This document shows, in pieces, positions 8,439-17,941 of a stretch of DNA of 64,000 nt. The notes under the pieces were generated by a model, which had not been told where the DNA came from, did not search any database, and was given only the letters and a program-made list of their open reading frames with translations. The position numbers and the translations under genes were made by a program. The stretch is from Thiobacter sp. AK1 (GTDB lineage Bacteria > Pseudomonadota > Gammaproteobacteria > Burkholderiales > Thiobacteraceae). How positions within the stretch are numbered: position 1 is the stretch's first letter; each line of letters opens with the position of its first letter. The stretch is taken from the NCBI RefSeq assembly GCF_039822265.1, contig NZ_JBAJEX010000006.1, positions 1 to 64,000 of the forward strand. Reading direction: 5' to 3'.

Positions 8439-8963
8439 TCAGGCGCCTGCCTTGGCGGCGCCGGAGAAATTCCGCCGCGTGCGCGGTTTGTCCCGCTGCA
8501 GGTAGGGCTCCAGCTCCGTGAGCGCCAGGCGGTACACCTCGCGCTTGAACTCGATCACACTTTCCAGAGGCACCCAGTACGCGTGCCATCGCCAGGCATC
8601 AAACTCTGGATGGTCGCTGGCGCGCAGACAGACATCGCAGTCGCGCCCGATCAGGCGCAGCAGGAACCAGATCTGTTTCTGGCCCTTGTAGGTGCTGCGC
8701 CACTCCCGCCGCACCCATTGGCTCGGCACGTCGTAGCGCAGCCAATTGCGGGTCCGCCCCAGGATGCGCACGTGCTCGGGCCTAAGCCCCACTTCTTCGT
8801 AGAGCTCGCGATACATGGCCTGCTCCGGCGTCTCACCGCGCTTGATGCCCCCTTGCGGGAACTGCCAGGAATGCTCCCGGATGCGCTTGCCCCAGAAGAC
8901 CTCGTCTTTGGCATTGGCCAGGATAATGCCGACGTTCGGGCGGTACCCGTCACGGTCGATCAT
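8439..8963 (-). CDS. rppH: RNA pyrophosphohydrolase RppH
   Basis: RppH removes pyrophosphate from the 5' end of triphosphorylated mRNAs and so starts decay. The 174-residue protein begins [17 protein letters not shown] and carries the Nudix box from GGIKRGE through RELYEEVGL, plus WQFPQGG and the conserved RTRNWLRYD segment. The ATG at 8963 matches the family start and follows TGAGGA; the frame is open 13 codons further. The next gene on the strand, a CBS protein, follows after 73 bp. Confidence 0.95.
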   Translation of the reverse strand: MIDRDGYRPNVGIILANAKDEVFWGKRIREHSWQFPQGGIKRGETPEQAMYRELYEEVGLRPEHVRILGRTRNWLRYDVPSQWVRREWRSTYKGQKQIWFLLRLIGRDCDVCLRASDHPEFDAWRWHAYWVPLESVIEFKREVYRLALTELEPYLQRDKPRTRRNFSGAAKAGA

Positions 8964-9002
8964 TTCCAAATCCTCATTTAGCTCTTGACCCGATTGTTCC
9001 AC

Positions 9003-9175
9003 ATTTCCAGCAGGGGATAAAGCCGCGGCGAAAGCCCCTCGGGCAACTGCCCATGTGACCCGCCATACCGCGTTTCGTTCGCCTGCCGCCCAGTGGGCAT
9101 GGGGGCAAGCGCTCGTGCAAATGTCCGGTGCTCACAAAGCGGGATTGCCCCTCGCCTGGGCTTGTTTCGGCCGGC
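9003..9175. other. Intergenic stretch without recognised feature
   Basis: About 170 bp separate the metallo-beta-lactamase gene from rppH. Both genes are on the minus strand, so this should contain the rppH promoter. No clear -35/-10 pair, RNA gene or repeat was recognised. Confidence 0.4.
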
Positions 9176-10225
9176 TCAGGGCAGAGGAGGTAGCAGGCCC
9201 CCGGACTTCGCCGTGGCGGCCAGGGTCGTCTCGCCTCGAAAGGCGGCGGCGAGCTCCTCGCGCAGGCGCGCTTCCTGGCCCCGATAAATGGGCGAGTAGT
9301 GGAAGGACACGACCTGGTTTACGCCCGCGGCGCGGGCGAGGGTGCCCGCCTGCCAGGCGGTGAGGTGACATCTTTTCCGGGCGCGCTCTGCCAACTCGTC
9401 GAGGAAGGGGGTTTCGATAAAGAGAAGGTCGGCACCTTGCGCGAGCGCGATGATGCGCCGGGCGTTTTCCTCGTGATAGACCGCGTCGGTGACGTACACG
9501 ATTTTTTGGCCCGGCCCCCTGTGCACCACGTCACCGCGCAGCATGCCCAGGGTCACCATGCGCTTTTTCCCCTCCTGGGTGAGGGCCTCGATTGGCGTGT
9601 CGTCTGGCTTGGCCTCAAGCATGGCCTGCTTCGCCAGCCGCAGCCAAGGGCCCGGTGCTAGCCCCGTTTCCTTGAGCCGGTTTTTCCAGACGTTGACATG
9701 GGCTTGCTCCTCCAAGGCGAAGGCGAGGCAAGGCGTGCGGTGGTCGAGCAGAGTCGAGCGTACGCGGAACAGGGGCTTTGCCACCAGCACATCCGTCGCG
9801 GGAAAGCTGGCTTCTTCTTCCCGCCGGAAGGCGTTCCGGCAGCGGAAGCAGGCACGCCGCGCGCCACGGCCGGGCTCGATTTCCGTAACGTGGAGGGTGA
9901 AGTCGGTTTCGTAGTTGTGTACCAAGTTCCAGGTGTAGGCGGCGAGCTTGTGCTCGACTTGATCGAGGAAACCGGGCGGGCCGAACAGGTGCATGGCGCG
10001 GTCGCGGCCGAGGCAGACGCGCAGCAACCAGTCAAAGCCCATGAAGTGGTCCATGTGGGCATGGGACACGAATACGTGACTGATGCGCAGCAACTTACGG
10101 GGTGGCAGGGCGCGCAAATCACCGAGGTCGAACAACAAGGCGCGGCCCTCAAACAGACAGTCCACATAGAGGGCCGGGTCGCCGAAGGGGTCGTTCACCA
10201 GTTGCGGATGGAACAGAGGACGCAT
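9176..10225 (-). CDS. Ribonuclease Z-like metallo-beta-lactamase-fold hydrolase
   Basis: A 349-residue MBL-fold hydrolase. The metal-binding motif HAHMDH is at residues 55-60, a later Asp is in YVTDAVYHEEN and the final His in VSFHYSPIYRG, as in RNase Z-type enzymes. The middle contains an extra segment (residues about 120-230) with a Cys pair (ACFRCRN) not seen in classical RNase Z. Substrate is uncertain: tRNA 3'-processing is the family precedent, but many such homologues act on small molecules. The gene is divergent from a YdcH-like gene 69 bp away. Confidence 0.8.
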   Translation of the reverse strand: MRPLFHPQLVNDPFGDPALYVDCLFEGRALLFDLGDLRALPPRKLLRISHVFVSHAHMDHFMGFDWLLRVCLGRDRAMHLFGPPGFLDQVEHKLAAYTWNLVHNYETDFTLHVTEIEPGRGARRACFRCRNAFRREEEASFPATDVLVAKPLFRVRSTLLDHRTPCLAFALEEQAHVNVWKNRLKETGLAPGPWLRLAKQAMLEAKPDDTPIEALTQEGKKRMVTLGMLRGDVVHRGPGQKIVYVTDAVYHEENARRIIALAQGADLLFIETPFLDELAERARKRCHLTAWQAGTLARAAGVNQVVSFHYSPIYRGQEARLREELAAAFRGETTLAATAKSGGLLPPLP

Positions 10226-10252
10226 GCTACGTCGATTCTACGCCGGACAGGG

Positions 10253-10280
10253 TTGACGCACGGGGGCGGCGGCGCATAAT
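10253..10280 (+). promoter_or_regulatory. Promoter of the YdcH-like gene
   Basis: TTGACG (10253-10258) and CATAAT (10275-10280) are 16 bp apart on the plus strand. The predicted start point is about 8 bases before the ATG at 10295, giving a very short leader. Confidence 0.55.
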
Positions 10281-10294
10281 GAGCCGAAGCCGCC

Positions 10295-10501
10295 ATGACC
10301 GAAGAAGAAGCCGAAGCCATCCGCCGGCGCATCGCCGAACTCACGCTGGAACATCGTGATCTGGATGCGGTGGTGACCGCCCTTGCCGCCATGCCCTTTC
10401 CGGACGAGCTGCGCCTGCGCCGGCTGAAGAAGCGCAAGCTCTGGCTGAAGGACGAAATCGTGCGGCTGAACATGCTGCTCATCCCAGACATTCCCGCCTA
10501 G
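10295..10501 (+). CDS. YdcH family small coiled-coil protein (DUF465)
   Basis: A 68-residue, highly charged, helical protein with the DUF465/YdcH pattern: an N-terminal helix followed by LTLEHRDLDAVV, then LRRLKKRKLWLKDEIVRL near the end. No function is established for the family. It stands alone between the divergent hydrolase and maeB. Confidence 0.85.
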   Translation: MTEEEAEAIRRRIAELTLEHRDLDAVVTALAAMPFPDELRLRRLKKRKLWLKDEIVRLNMLLIPDIPA

Positions 10502-10545
10502 CGCTACGCAGTGCGTGCGCGTATTCGATCCCACGGCGATATCGT

Positions 10546-10551
10546 TAAAAT
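10546..10551 (+). promoter_or_regulatory. -10 element (TAAAAT followed by GGCGG) of maeB
   Basis: TAAAATGGCGG lies 34 bp before the maeB ATG, and an identical 11-mer precedes argJ and ffh in this window. The -35 partner is weak (TTCGAT region near 10524). A GGAAG ribosome binding site follows before the ATG. Confidence 0.45.
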
Positions 10552-10584
10552 GGCGGCTTTCGCCTTTCACCCCAGGAAGCTTCC

Positions 10585-11808
10585 ATGAGCGAGCCCCCGT
10601 CCCGTTCCGAGCAGCGCCAGGCCGCGCTGGCCTACCACGAGTTTCCCCGTCCCGGGAAACTGGCGGTCACCGCCACCAAGCCCTGCGCCACGGCAGCCGA
10701 TCTCACCCTTGCCTACAGCCCCGGTGTCGCCGAGCCGGTGCGGGAAATCGCCCGCGATCCGAACGCCGCCTATCGCTATACCAACAAGGGAAATCTGGTG
10801 GCGGTGATCTCCGATGGCAGCGCCATCCTGGGCCTGGGCAACCTGGGGCCGCTTGCCTCCAAGCCGGTGATGGAGGGCAAGGCCGTGCTGTTCAAGCGTT
10901 TCGCCGACATCGACGTCTATGACATCGAGGTTGCGGCCTCGTCGCCGCAGCATTTCATCGAGACCGTGGCGGCGATCGCCCCCACCTTCGGTGGTATCAA
11001 TCTTGAGGATATTGCCGCGCCCCATTGTTTTGAGATTGAAAAGGCCCTGACCGAGCGCCTTGACATTCCAGTGTTCCATGACGACCAGCACGGCACCGCC
11101 GTGATCATCTGCGCCGGTCTGATCAATGCCCTCAAGGTTCAGGGCAAGGTCCTAGAGTCCGCGCGCATCGTCTGTCTCGGGGCGGGCGCGGCGGGGCTGG
11201 CCTCCATGAACCTGCTGCTTAGCATGGGCGCGCGTGCCGAGAACATCCTCCTCGTGGACAGCAAAGGCGTGATCCACAGCGGCCGCACCGATCTCAATCC
11301 CTACAAGCAGCCCTTCGCGCGTGAGACCGACAGACGCACCCTGGCCGAGGCCATGGTGGGCGCCGATGTGTTCGTGGGCGTATCCGGCCCCAATCTGGTG
11401 ACGCCCGAGATGGTGCGCTCGATGGCACCGCGGCCGGTGGTCTTCGCTTTGGCCAATCCCGACCCCGAGATCCGGCCCGAGGCGGCCCATGCCGTGCGCG
11501 ACGACCTGGTGATGGCCACCGGCCGCTCCGACTATCCCAACCAGGTGAACAACGTGCTGGGGTTTCCCTTCATTTTCCGGGGCGCCCTCGACGCGCGCGC
11601 CAAGCGCATCACCCCTCCCATGCTCATCGCCGCGGTGCATGCTCTGGCGGAATTGGCACAGGAGCCCGTGCCGCCCGAGGTGCTGGCGGCCTATGGCCTG
11701 ACCGCCCTCTCCTTCGGTCGCGACTACATTCTGCCCAAGCCCTTCGATCCCCGTCTCATCGAGCGCGTGCCGCCGGCGGTGGCCGCTGCGGCGCCTTGCG
11801 AAGGCTGA
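10585..11808 (+). CDS. maeB: NAD(P)-dependent malic enzyme (short form)
   Basis: Malic enzyme decarboxylates malate to pyruvate with reduction of NAD(P). The 407-residue protein has the family segments [22 protein letters not shown] (catalytic Asp/Glu cluster), FHDDQHGTA, and the Rossmann motif GAGAAG near 205-210. It stops where the C-terminal phosphotransacetylase-like domain would begin in the roughly 760-residue MaeB enzymes, so this is the single-domain form. Cofactor preference cannot be read from the motif alone. The next gene begins 1 bp after its stop. Confidence 0.93.
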   Translation: MSEPPSRSEQRQAALAYHEFPRPGKLAVTATKPCATAADLTLAYSPGVAEPVREIARDPNAAYRYTNKGNLVAVISDGSAILGLGNLGPLASKPVMEGKAVLFKRFADIDVYDIEVAASSPQHFIETVAAIAPTFGGINLEDIAAPHCFEIEKALTERLDIPVFHDDQHGTAVIICAGLINALKVQGKVLESARIVCLGAGAAGLASMNLLLSMGARAENILLVDSKGVIHSGRTDLNPYKQPFARETDRRTLAEAMVGADVFVGVSGPNLVTPEMVRSMAPRPVVFALANPDPEIRPEAAHAVRDDLVMATGRSDYPNQVNNVLGFPFIFRGALDARAKRITPPMLIAAVHALAELAQEPVPPEVLAAYGLTALSFGRDYILPKPFDPRLIERVPPAVAAAAPCEG

Positions 11809-11809
11809 C

Positions 11810-13486
11810 ATGAGGCAGACGGGCACGCCTGTTTCGGCCACGGGTCGGGCCGAGCAGTCGGAAGCCAGCAAGCTGATCCTGCTGCTGCTTTTGACCTGCG
11901 CCTGGCTGCTGCCCGGCCTGGTCGGACACGATCCCTGGAAGCCCCGCGACGCCGTGACCTTCGGGGTCGTGCATCACATGCTGATAAGTGGCGACTGGCT
12001 GGTGCCTGCGATCGCCGGCGAGACCACCTTCGAGCACGGCCCCTTCTATTACTGGGTGGCGGCGCTTCTCGCTCGCCTGCTGGCCGGTTGGCTGCCCCTG
12101 CACGATGCGGCACGCCTCGCCAGCGGCCTGTTCGTTGCGGCAAGCTTCCTGGCTCTGGGTTATGCCGGGCGGCTGCTCATGGGGCCGGGCCTGGGACGCC
12201 CCACGGTGGTGGTGCTGCTGGGCTGTGTGGGCCTAATCACCAATGGTCACGAAATGCAGCCCGACACGGCGGTACTCGCGGGCTATGCGCTGGCGCTGGC
12301 GGGGTTTGCCCTGCTCGCCCAGGGGCGGCTGTCGGGTGGCGTGCTGCTAGGGCAGGGGCTGGGTATGGCCTTCTTGGCGAGCGGACCCACCCCGGTGGTG
12401 GTGCTGGGCTTGACCGCTTTGTTGCTGCCATTCTTCCCCCAGTGGCGCAGCCGAACCTACGGCCGCGGGCTTGTCCTGGCGGGTTTCGCCAGCCTGCCCT
12501 GGCTGGCCATCTGGCCGGCGCTTATTGCCCGACGGGCACCGGAATGGCTGCATCGGTTCTGGCAGGAAAGCGGCCGCGGCCTCATCGAGTTTTCCTTTGG
12601 CCATTTCCCGGGGCAGCTTGCCTACTACGCGGAACTGCTGACATGGTTCGCCTGGCCGGCCTTGCCTTTGGCCGTCTGGACTCTCTTGGGCTACCGGCGC
12701 AAGCTGCTGGTGGAACCCCGCTACCAGTTACCCCTGGTGTTTTTCGGCGTGGTGTTGGGCGTGCTGTCGGGCATGCCCCAGCGCAGCGACACCCTGGCGC
12801 TCCCCTTACTGCTGCCGCTTGCTCTGCTGGCGGCTGCCGGCATCGATACCCTGCGCCGTGGCGCGGCCAACGCCCTGGGTTGGTTTGGCATCATGGGTTT
12901 CGGTGCGGCGGCGCTGTTTCTCTGGGTGGCGTGGTTGGCCCTCATGACCGGGGTGCCGGCGCGCTTCGCCAGCCATCTTCTTGAGCTGGTTCCGGGCTAC
13001 GTGCCCCGCTTTTCCTGGACACCCTTCCTGGTGGCGCTATTGCTCACCTTTTTTTGGCTGCTGCCCCTGCGTCGTTCCTTCCGTTCGGGTCGGCGCGCGG
13101 CGGTGAACTGGGCGGCGGGCATCACCCTGTTCTGGGGATTACTCGCCACCCTGTGGCTGCCCTGGCTCGACCATGGGCGCAGCTATGCGCGACCGTTCCT
13201 GGACCTGAAGGCGCATTTGCCGGCGCACTATACGTGCATCGCGGGCGCTGGCTTGTCCGATGCCCACCGCGCATTGCTTTATTACTACGCTGGCTTGCGG
13301 GTGCGCAGGGTGGAGGATTTCGAGGGCATGGAATGTGATCTGTTCCTGTTGCAATGGAACCCGCGCACGCCGGAGACGCGACCTGGCCCGGGTTGGGTGA
13401 GGTTGTGGGAAGGCGGCCGGCCCGGGGAGAAGCGTGAACGCTTCCGCTTGCTACGCTTCGAGGGAGGAATCAATGAGCGGAGCTGA
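11810..13486 (+). CDS. GT39/ArnT-like membrane glycosyltransferase
   Basis: A 558-residue polytopic membrane protein of the GT-C/ArnT type, which transfers a sugar from a polyprenyl-phosphate carrier in the periplasm. About 11-12 hydrophobic segments are visible. The first periplasmic loop has GHDPWKPRDAVTFG, where the family's acidic catalytic residue sits, followed by EHGPFYYWVAALL. The C-terminal ~100 residues form a soluble domain. It starts 1 bp after maeB and overlaps the next GT39 gene by 14 bp. Acceptor and sugar are unknown. Confidence 0.85.
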   Translation: MRQTGTPVSATGRAEQSEASKLILLLLLTCAWLLPGLVGHDPWKPRDAVTFGVVHHMLISGDWLVPAIAGETTFEHGPFYYWVAALLARLLAGWLPLHDAARLASGLFVAASFLALGYAGRLLMGPGLGRPTVVVLLGCVGLITNGHEMQPDTAVLAGYALALAGFALLAQGRLSGGVLLGQGLGMAFLASGPTPVVVLGLTALLLPFFPQWRSRTYGRGLVLAGFASLPWLAIWPALIARRAPEWLHRFWQESGRGLIEFSFGHFPGQLAYYAELLTWFAWPALPLAVWTLLGYRRKLLVEPRYQLPLVFFGVVLGVLSGMPQRSDTLALPLLLPLALLAAAGIDTLRRGAANALGWFGIMGFGAAALFLWVAWLALMTGVPARFASHLLELVPGYVPRFSWTPFLVALLLTFFWLLPLRRSFRSGRRAAVNWAAGITLFWGLLATLWLPWLDHGRSYARPFLDLKAHLPAHYTCIAGAGLSDAHRALLYYYAGLRVRRVEDFEGMECDLFLLQWNPRTPETRPGPGWVRLWEGGRPGEKRERFRLLRFEGGINERS

Positions 13487-14990
13487 TCTGCGTCTGGCAC
13501 GCGCATTCCATTGGGTTCTCGGGCTTGGCCTCCTGCTCAAGCTGGTGCTCGCGGCGGTGGCGCCCATGTCCGGGGATGAGGCCTATTTTCTGATCTGGGG
13601 CCGCGAACCTGCGCTCGGCTATTACGACCATCCGCCCATGGTGGGATGGCTGCTGGCCCTCATGCTGCCCTTCTCGGAGGCAGGGTGGGTGCTGCGACTG
13701 CCGGCGGTGCTGGCTTCTTTGCTGGTGGGTTATGGCATCTTCCACCTGTTGCGCGACGTGAACCGGGAGAAGGCGTATCTGGCGGCCCTCCTCTACCTGG
13801 TCGCACCCACCAGCCTGCTCAATGTCATCATCACCACCGACAGCGGCCTCATCGTTTGGAGTTTTCTCTCCGCGGCGCTGCTGTGGCGCGGGGAACAAAG
13901 CAAAAGGCCCGCCGATTATTTCTGGGCGGGCATCTTCCTCGGGCTTGCCTGGTTGTCCAAATATTTTGCGGCACTGCTCACGCTGGCCTATCTCGTCCAT
14001 TGGCTGCTCGGGCCCCATGACGCTTCCCGCCATCGCCGCTTCCTGTTGCTGTTGCTAGCGGCGATGCCGTTCATCGCCCTCAATGTTTATTGGAATTACG
14101 GCCATTGCTGGGCGAACATCATGTTCAACGTGTTCAACCGGCATGGTGACGCGGGATTTGCTATCGAGCGCCCGCTCATCTACCTTGCGCTCTTGATCTA
14201 TCTTTTCACGCCGCCGCTGCTGATTGCCCTGTGGCGTGCGCGCAAGCACTTCACTTCCGCGAAGGCGCGCTATTTTGGGCTTTGTACCGCCGTGCCCTTC
14301 GGCGTGTTCGGGTTGCTTTCCTTCGTGAAGTTGATCGGCCTGCACTGGGTACTGTCCTTCTACCCCTTCTTTTTCATTTTCGCCGCCCTGGTGCTGGAAG
14401 CCAGCGCCCTGCGCCGTGCGCTGAAATTCATGATGGTATTGACCGGGCTGCATTTGCTGGCCATTCTGGTCTTTGCCCTGCTGCCCCTCCAGGCGTTTGA
14501 GCGTTGGAGCAAATACGACGGCATGGTGTTCATGCTGCGCCCGCAGACCATTCTGGCAGAGCTCGCCCCCTATGAGGACCGCTATGTGTTCGCCACCGAT
14601 GGCTATTCCGCTTCCGCGATCATCGCCTACCACGCCAAGCGCCCCTTCATCGTGTTTGGCGAGGCTTCCAGCCATGCCCGCCATGACGACATCGTCACCG
14701 ATTTCCGCGCCCTCGATGGCAAGAACATCCTCATCTTGCTCAAGAAGGAACCAGAGTTCGACAAGTTCGGCCCCTACTTCCGGCGCGTGAGTTTCCAGAA
14801 TTTCAGTGTGGAGGGGGCGCGTTTTTATCTTGTGCTGGGTGAGGGGTTCGATTATCCCCGCTACCGTGAGCAGGTGTTGCGTCCGATCAAGGAGAAGTAC
14901 TACGCCGTGCCGCGCTTCCTACCCATGGGTGGTTGCTATTTCTGCGAAAAGTACTTCCCGAAAGAAGCCTGCCGGGCCGCACACAGGTGA
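13473..14990 (+). CDS. GT39 family membrane glycosyltransferase
   Basis: A 505-residue second GT-C enzyme in tandem. The classical GT39 loop is clear: GDEAYFLIWG followed by GYYDHPPMVGW (residues about 30-55), with the catalytic Asp in DEAYF. Around ten membrane helices follow, then a periplasmic domain ending in a cysteine-bearing tail (MGGCYFCEKYFPKEAC). The ATG at 13473 is preceded by GGGAGGA and lies inside the preceding gene's end, so the two are coupled. Together with the UbiA-family gene that follows, it suggests a polyprenyl-linked sugar pathway modifying lipid, pilin or another envelope component. Confidence 0.87.
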   Translation: MSGADLRLARAFHWVLGLGLLLKLVLAAVAPMSGDEAYFLIWGREPALGYYDHPPMVGWLLALMLPFSEAGWVLRLPAVLASLLVGYGIFHLLRDVNREKAYLAALLYLVAPTSLLNVIITTDSGLIVWSFLSAALLWRGEQSKRPADYFWAGIFLGLAWLSKYFAALLTLAYLVHWLLGPHDASRHRRFLLLLLAAMPFIALNVYWNYGHCWANIMFNVFNRHGDAGFAIERPLIYLALLIYLFTPPLLIALWRARKHFTSAKARYFGLCTAVPFGVFGLLSFVKLIGLHWVLSFYPFFFIFAALVLEASALRRALKFMMVLTGLHLLAILVFALLPLQAFERWSKYDGMVFMLRPQTILAELAPYEDRYVFATDGYSASAIIAYHAKRPFIVFGEASSHARHDDIVTDFRALDGKNILILLKKEPEFDKFGPYFRRVSFQNFSVEGARFYLVLGEGFDYPRYREQVLRPIKEKYYAVPRFLPMGGCYFCEKYFPKEACRAAHR

Positions 14991-14995
14991 ATGGG

Positions 14996-15865
14996 ATGGC
15001 GCTGTCTGCCCTGATTCGCTTGATGCGTCCCCGCCAATGGGTGAAGAACCTGTTCGTCTTTGCCGGGCTTTTGTTCTCCCACGCCTGGGGCGATACGGGA
15101 TTGGTAATGCGCGTGGTGGCAGCGGCGCTGGCCTTCAGCTTCATGGCCAGCGCCATCTATGTAATCAACGATCTGGCCGATCGCGAGGCGGATCGCCGCC
15201 ATCCCGTGAAGCGGCATCGACCCCTCGCCAGTGGTGCCGTCGGCGTGCCTGCCGCGTTGGTTTTGGCGTTGCTGCTCACCGGCGCGGCGGCAGCGATCGC
15301 CGCCTGGGTCTCGGCGACCGTGCTCCGGCTCATCGCGGCCTATGCGCTCATCAATCTCGCCTACTCCGCGGGTCTCAAGCAGGTGGTGATCCTGGACGTG
15401 TTCCTCATCGCCGCCGGTTTCATGCTGCGCATCCTGGCGGGCACGGTGGGGGTGGACATCGCACCTTCCCAGTGGTTACTCCTCACAGGGCTGTTCCTGA
15501 CCCTGTTTTTGGGTTTCGCAAAGCGGCGCGCGGAATGGAGCGCTGCGGCAGGCGCGGCTGCCGTGCAGCGCAAGGTGCTCGCCCACTACGGGCCGGAGCT
15601 TCTGGATCACATGCTCTCCGTGGCGGCCGCGGGCGTGGTGATGAGCTACAGTCTCTATACGGTGAGTGCCGACACCGTTGCCCGCCACGGCACCACCAAT
15701 CTTATCTACACCGTGCCTTTCGTCCTATATGGGATCTTTCGCTACATCTACATGATGCACCACGAAAGCCGCGGAGAGGATCCCGCTTCCGACCTGTTGT
15801 TCGATGCCCATATCCTGTTCACCTTCGCCTGCTGGCTGGGTGTGACCCTGTGGCTGATTGCGTGA
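14996..15865 (+). CDS. UbiA-family decaprenyl-phosphate phosphoribosyltransferase-like enzyme
   Basis: A 289-residue membrane prenyltransferase-fold protein that resembles decaprenyl-phosphate phosphoribosyltransferase (Rv3806c type) more than UbiA. It has LMRPRQWVKNLFVFAGL at the start, the Mg-binding loop NDLADREADRRHP and the tail KRHRPLASG. The second segment YSAGLKQVVILD matches the same subfamily. Such enzymes attach phosphoribose from PRPP to polyprenyl phosphate, the first step to polyprenyl-phosphoarabinose. ATG 14996 is used; a GTG nine bases earlier is possible. It lies 5 bp after the second GT39 gene. No epimerase pair (DprE1/DprE2) is in the window. Confidence 0.82.
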   Translation: MALSALIRLMRPRQWVKNLFVFAGLLFSHAWGDTGLVMRVVAAALAFSFMASAIYVINDLADREADRRHPVKRHRPLASGAVGVPAALVLALLLTGAAAAIAAWVSATVLRLIAAYALINLAYSAGLKQVVILDVFLIAAGFMLRILAGTVGVDIAPSQWLLLTGLFLTLFLGFAKRRAEWSAAAGAAAVQRKVLAHYGPELLDHMLSVAAAGVVMSYSLYTVSADTVARHGTTNLIYTVPFVLYGIFRYIYMMHHESRGEDPASDLLFDAHILFTFACWLGVTLWLIA

Positions 15866-15874
15866 TGGGCAGAC

Positions 15875-17599
15875 TCACATGGTTCGTTTCAGCAAAGGCA
15901 AGAGCGTGTTGATGGTGCGGGTGTTGAGCACGTCCTTCGCCGTCAGCCAGCCACGGCGTGCCTGGCCGATGCCGAAGCGTAGATGGTCGAAGTCGAGCAG
16001 GGTGTGGGCATCGGAATCGATGGCCACCAGCACGCCTTCGGCCTTGGCCATCTGGCAATAGAGATCGGTGAGATCGAGCCGTTCCGGCTGGGCATTGAGC
16101 TCCAGATAACAGCCACGCTCGCGCGCGTGGCGGATGATGCGTTCCATGTCCACGTCCATGGGCGGGCGACCGCCGATCTCGCGGCCGCTGGGATGGGCGA
16201 GCAGCGTAAAGTGGGGATGATCCATGGCGCGCAGGATGCGCGTGGTCTGCTGCTCCCGCGGCAGATTGAAATGGCTATGCACGGCCGCCACGACCAGATC
16301 CAATCGACCCAGAACGTCGTCTGGCAGATCCAGGGAGCCGTCTTCCAAGATATCCACCTCGATGCCCTTGAGCAGGCGGATGTCCTCGAGTTCCTCGTTG
16401 AGTCGATCGATCTCGTCCATCTGGCGTGAAAGCCTCTTTGCATCCAGCCCATGGGTGACGGCCAGGCGCGGTGAATGGTCGGTAATGGCGAGATACTGAA
16501 ACCCGCGTCGACGCGCTTCCTCCGCTAGTTCGCGCAGGCCATGACGGCCGTCGGAGGCCTTGCTGTGCACGTGCAGATCGCCACGCAGGTCCTTCAGTTC
16601 CACCAGCTTGGGCAGACGACCGGCCCGCGCGGCTTCGATTTCGCCCCGGTCTTCCCGTAGTTCCGGCGGAATCCAGGGCAGGCCCACGGCGGCGAAGACG
16701 GATTCTTCGGTCTCGCCAGCGATGCGCTCATCGCCGCGGAACACGCCGTATTCGTTGATCTTCAAGCCCCGTTCCTGGCCCAGCTTGCGGATGGCGATGT
16801 TGTGGGGCTTGGAGCCGGTGAAATAATGTAGCGCCGCGCCGTAGCTCTCCGGTGGCAGCACGCGCACGTCCACCTGGATGCCGCTGCGCAACACCACGCT
16901 GGAACGGGTGTCGCCATGGGAGAGCACATCGGCGATCTCGTCGTAGGTCATCAGATGCTCCATCACTGGCCGCCCCTGCCGTGCAGTCACCAGGATGTCG
17001 AGATCGCCGACCGTCTCTTTTGCGCGCCGGTAGCTGCCGGCCACCACCGCCTGCTTCACACCGGGTGCGCGGCGCAGATGGGCGATCAGGGCCTCCGCGT
17101 ACTGCGTGGCCAGGGCAATGGAATAGCGGCGCTCTTGGGAGGCGTGAGCGCGGATGGCTTCCAGGATGGCACGCTCGGTTTTTTCCCCGAACCCCGGCAA
17201 TTCGCGGATGCGGCCGGCTTGCGCGGCGCGCGCGAGCTGATCCAGGGTTTGCACCTGTAGGCTGTCGTAGAGCATTTTCACGCGCTTGGGCCCCAGGCCT
17301 GGGATGTGCAGAAGTTGGGTGATGGTGGGCGGCAACTGGCTGCGCAATTGCTCCAGGAAGCGGCAGCGGCCTGTGGTGGCGATTTCCTCGATTTTGGCGG
17401 CCAGGTCGGCGCCGATGCCGGGAAGCTTGGGCAGTTTCTCGCCGTTTGCCAAAAGCCCTGCCACTTCCCGCCCGTATTCGCCTATGGTGCGCGCGGCATT
17501 GCGATAGGCGCGCACGCGGAAAGGGTTGGCATCCTGGATTTCCAGGAGATCGGCGATCTCCTCGAAGATGGCGGCGATGTCGGCGTTGTGGATGGGCAT
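15875..17599 (-). CDS. polX: DNA polymerase/3'-5' exonuclease PolX
   Basis: A 574-residue bacterial family X repair polymerase. Helix-hairpin-helix segments are at about 57-70 (LPGIGADLAAKI), 98-108 and 134-141. The nucleotidyltransferase motif AGSYRRAKETVGDLDIL (187-203) supplies catalytic Asp residues, with VDVRVLP at 243-249. The C-terminal PHP domain begins at DLHVHSKASDG (341-351) and continues with ITDHSP and DSDAH, the metal ligands for exonuclease activity. Length and order are canonical. It is convergent with the UbiA-like gene, only 9 bp apart. Confidence 0.95.
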   Translation of the reverse strand: MPIHNADIAAIFEEIADLLEIQDANPFRVRAYRNAARTIGEYGREVAGLLANGEKLPKLPGIGADLAAKIEEIATTGRCRFLEQLRSQLPPTITQLLHIPGLGPKRVKMLYDSLQVQTLDQLARAAQAGRIRELPGFGEKTERAILEAIRAHASQERRYSIALATQYAEALIAHLRRAPGVKQAVVAGSYRRAKETVGDLDILVTARQGRPVMEHLMTYDEIADVLSHGDTRSSVVLRSGIQVDVRVLPPESYGAALHYFTGSKPHNIAIRKLGQERGLKINEYGVFRGDERIAGETEESVFAAVGLPWIPPELREDRGEIEAARAGRLPKLVELKDLRGDLHVHSKASDGRHGLRELAEEARRRGFQYLAITDHSPRLAVTHGLDAKRLSRQMDEIDRLNEELEDIRLLKGIEVDILEDGSLDLPDDVLGRLDLVVAAVHSHFNLPREQQTTRILRAMDHPHFTLLAHPSGREIGGRPPMDVDMERIIRHARERGCYLELNAQPERLDLTDLYCQMAKAEGVLVAIDSDAHTLLDFDHLRFGIGQARRGWLTAKDVLNTRTINTLLPLLKRTM

Positions 17600-17725
17600 G
17601 CTTGCAGTGTAGCAGCAGGCCGGTCAGGGGTACGGGGCTGGGCTACGTTCGGCGTGGGGCCGCACCCTTCAGCCAGCGCAGGGATGCGTCGATAATACGG
17701 GCGTGAACTGCTTGCGGAGCGCATC

Positions 17726-17923
17726 ATGGAAATCTCCTCTTCCATCGTCGGTGGCGCCATCGCCCAGCCTCTGGACCAGGAACGTCAGGTGCGGGTGCTG
17801 AAGAAGGCGCTGGAAGCCGAGGCAGCCACGGCACTGGCTTTGATCGACGCGGTGCCAAAGCCCCAGCCGGTGGCTGCCAGCAATCCGCCGCATCTCGGCC
17901 AGAACATCGACACGCGAGCCTGA
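17726..17923 (+). CDS. YjfB-like putative motility protein
   Basis: A 65-residue protein that resembles the small YjfB 'putative motility protein' family: an MEISS start, a central VLKKALEAEAATALALIDAVP helix (shown in part) and the terminal signature NPPHLGQNIDTRA. The family's role is not established. It lies alone between polX and argJ, with no flagellar gene in the window. Confidence 0.65.
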   Translation: MEISSSIVGGAIAQPLDQERQVRVLKKALEAEAATALALIDAVPKPQPVAASNPPHLGQNIDTRA

Positions 17924-17941
17924 GACATCGCTTCGGATAAA

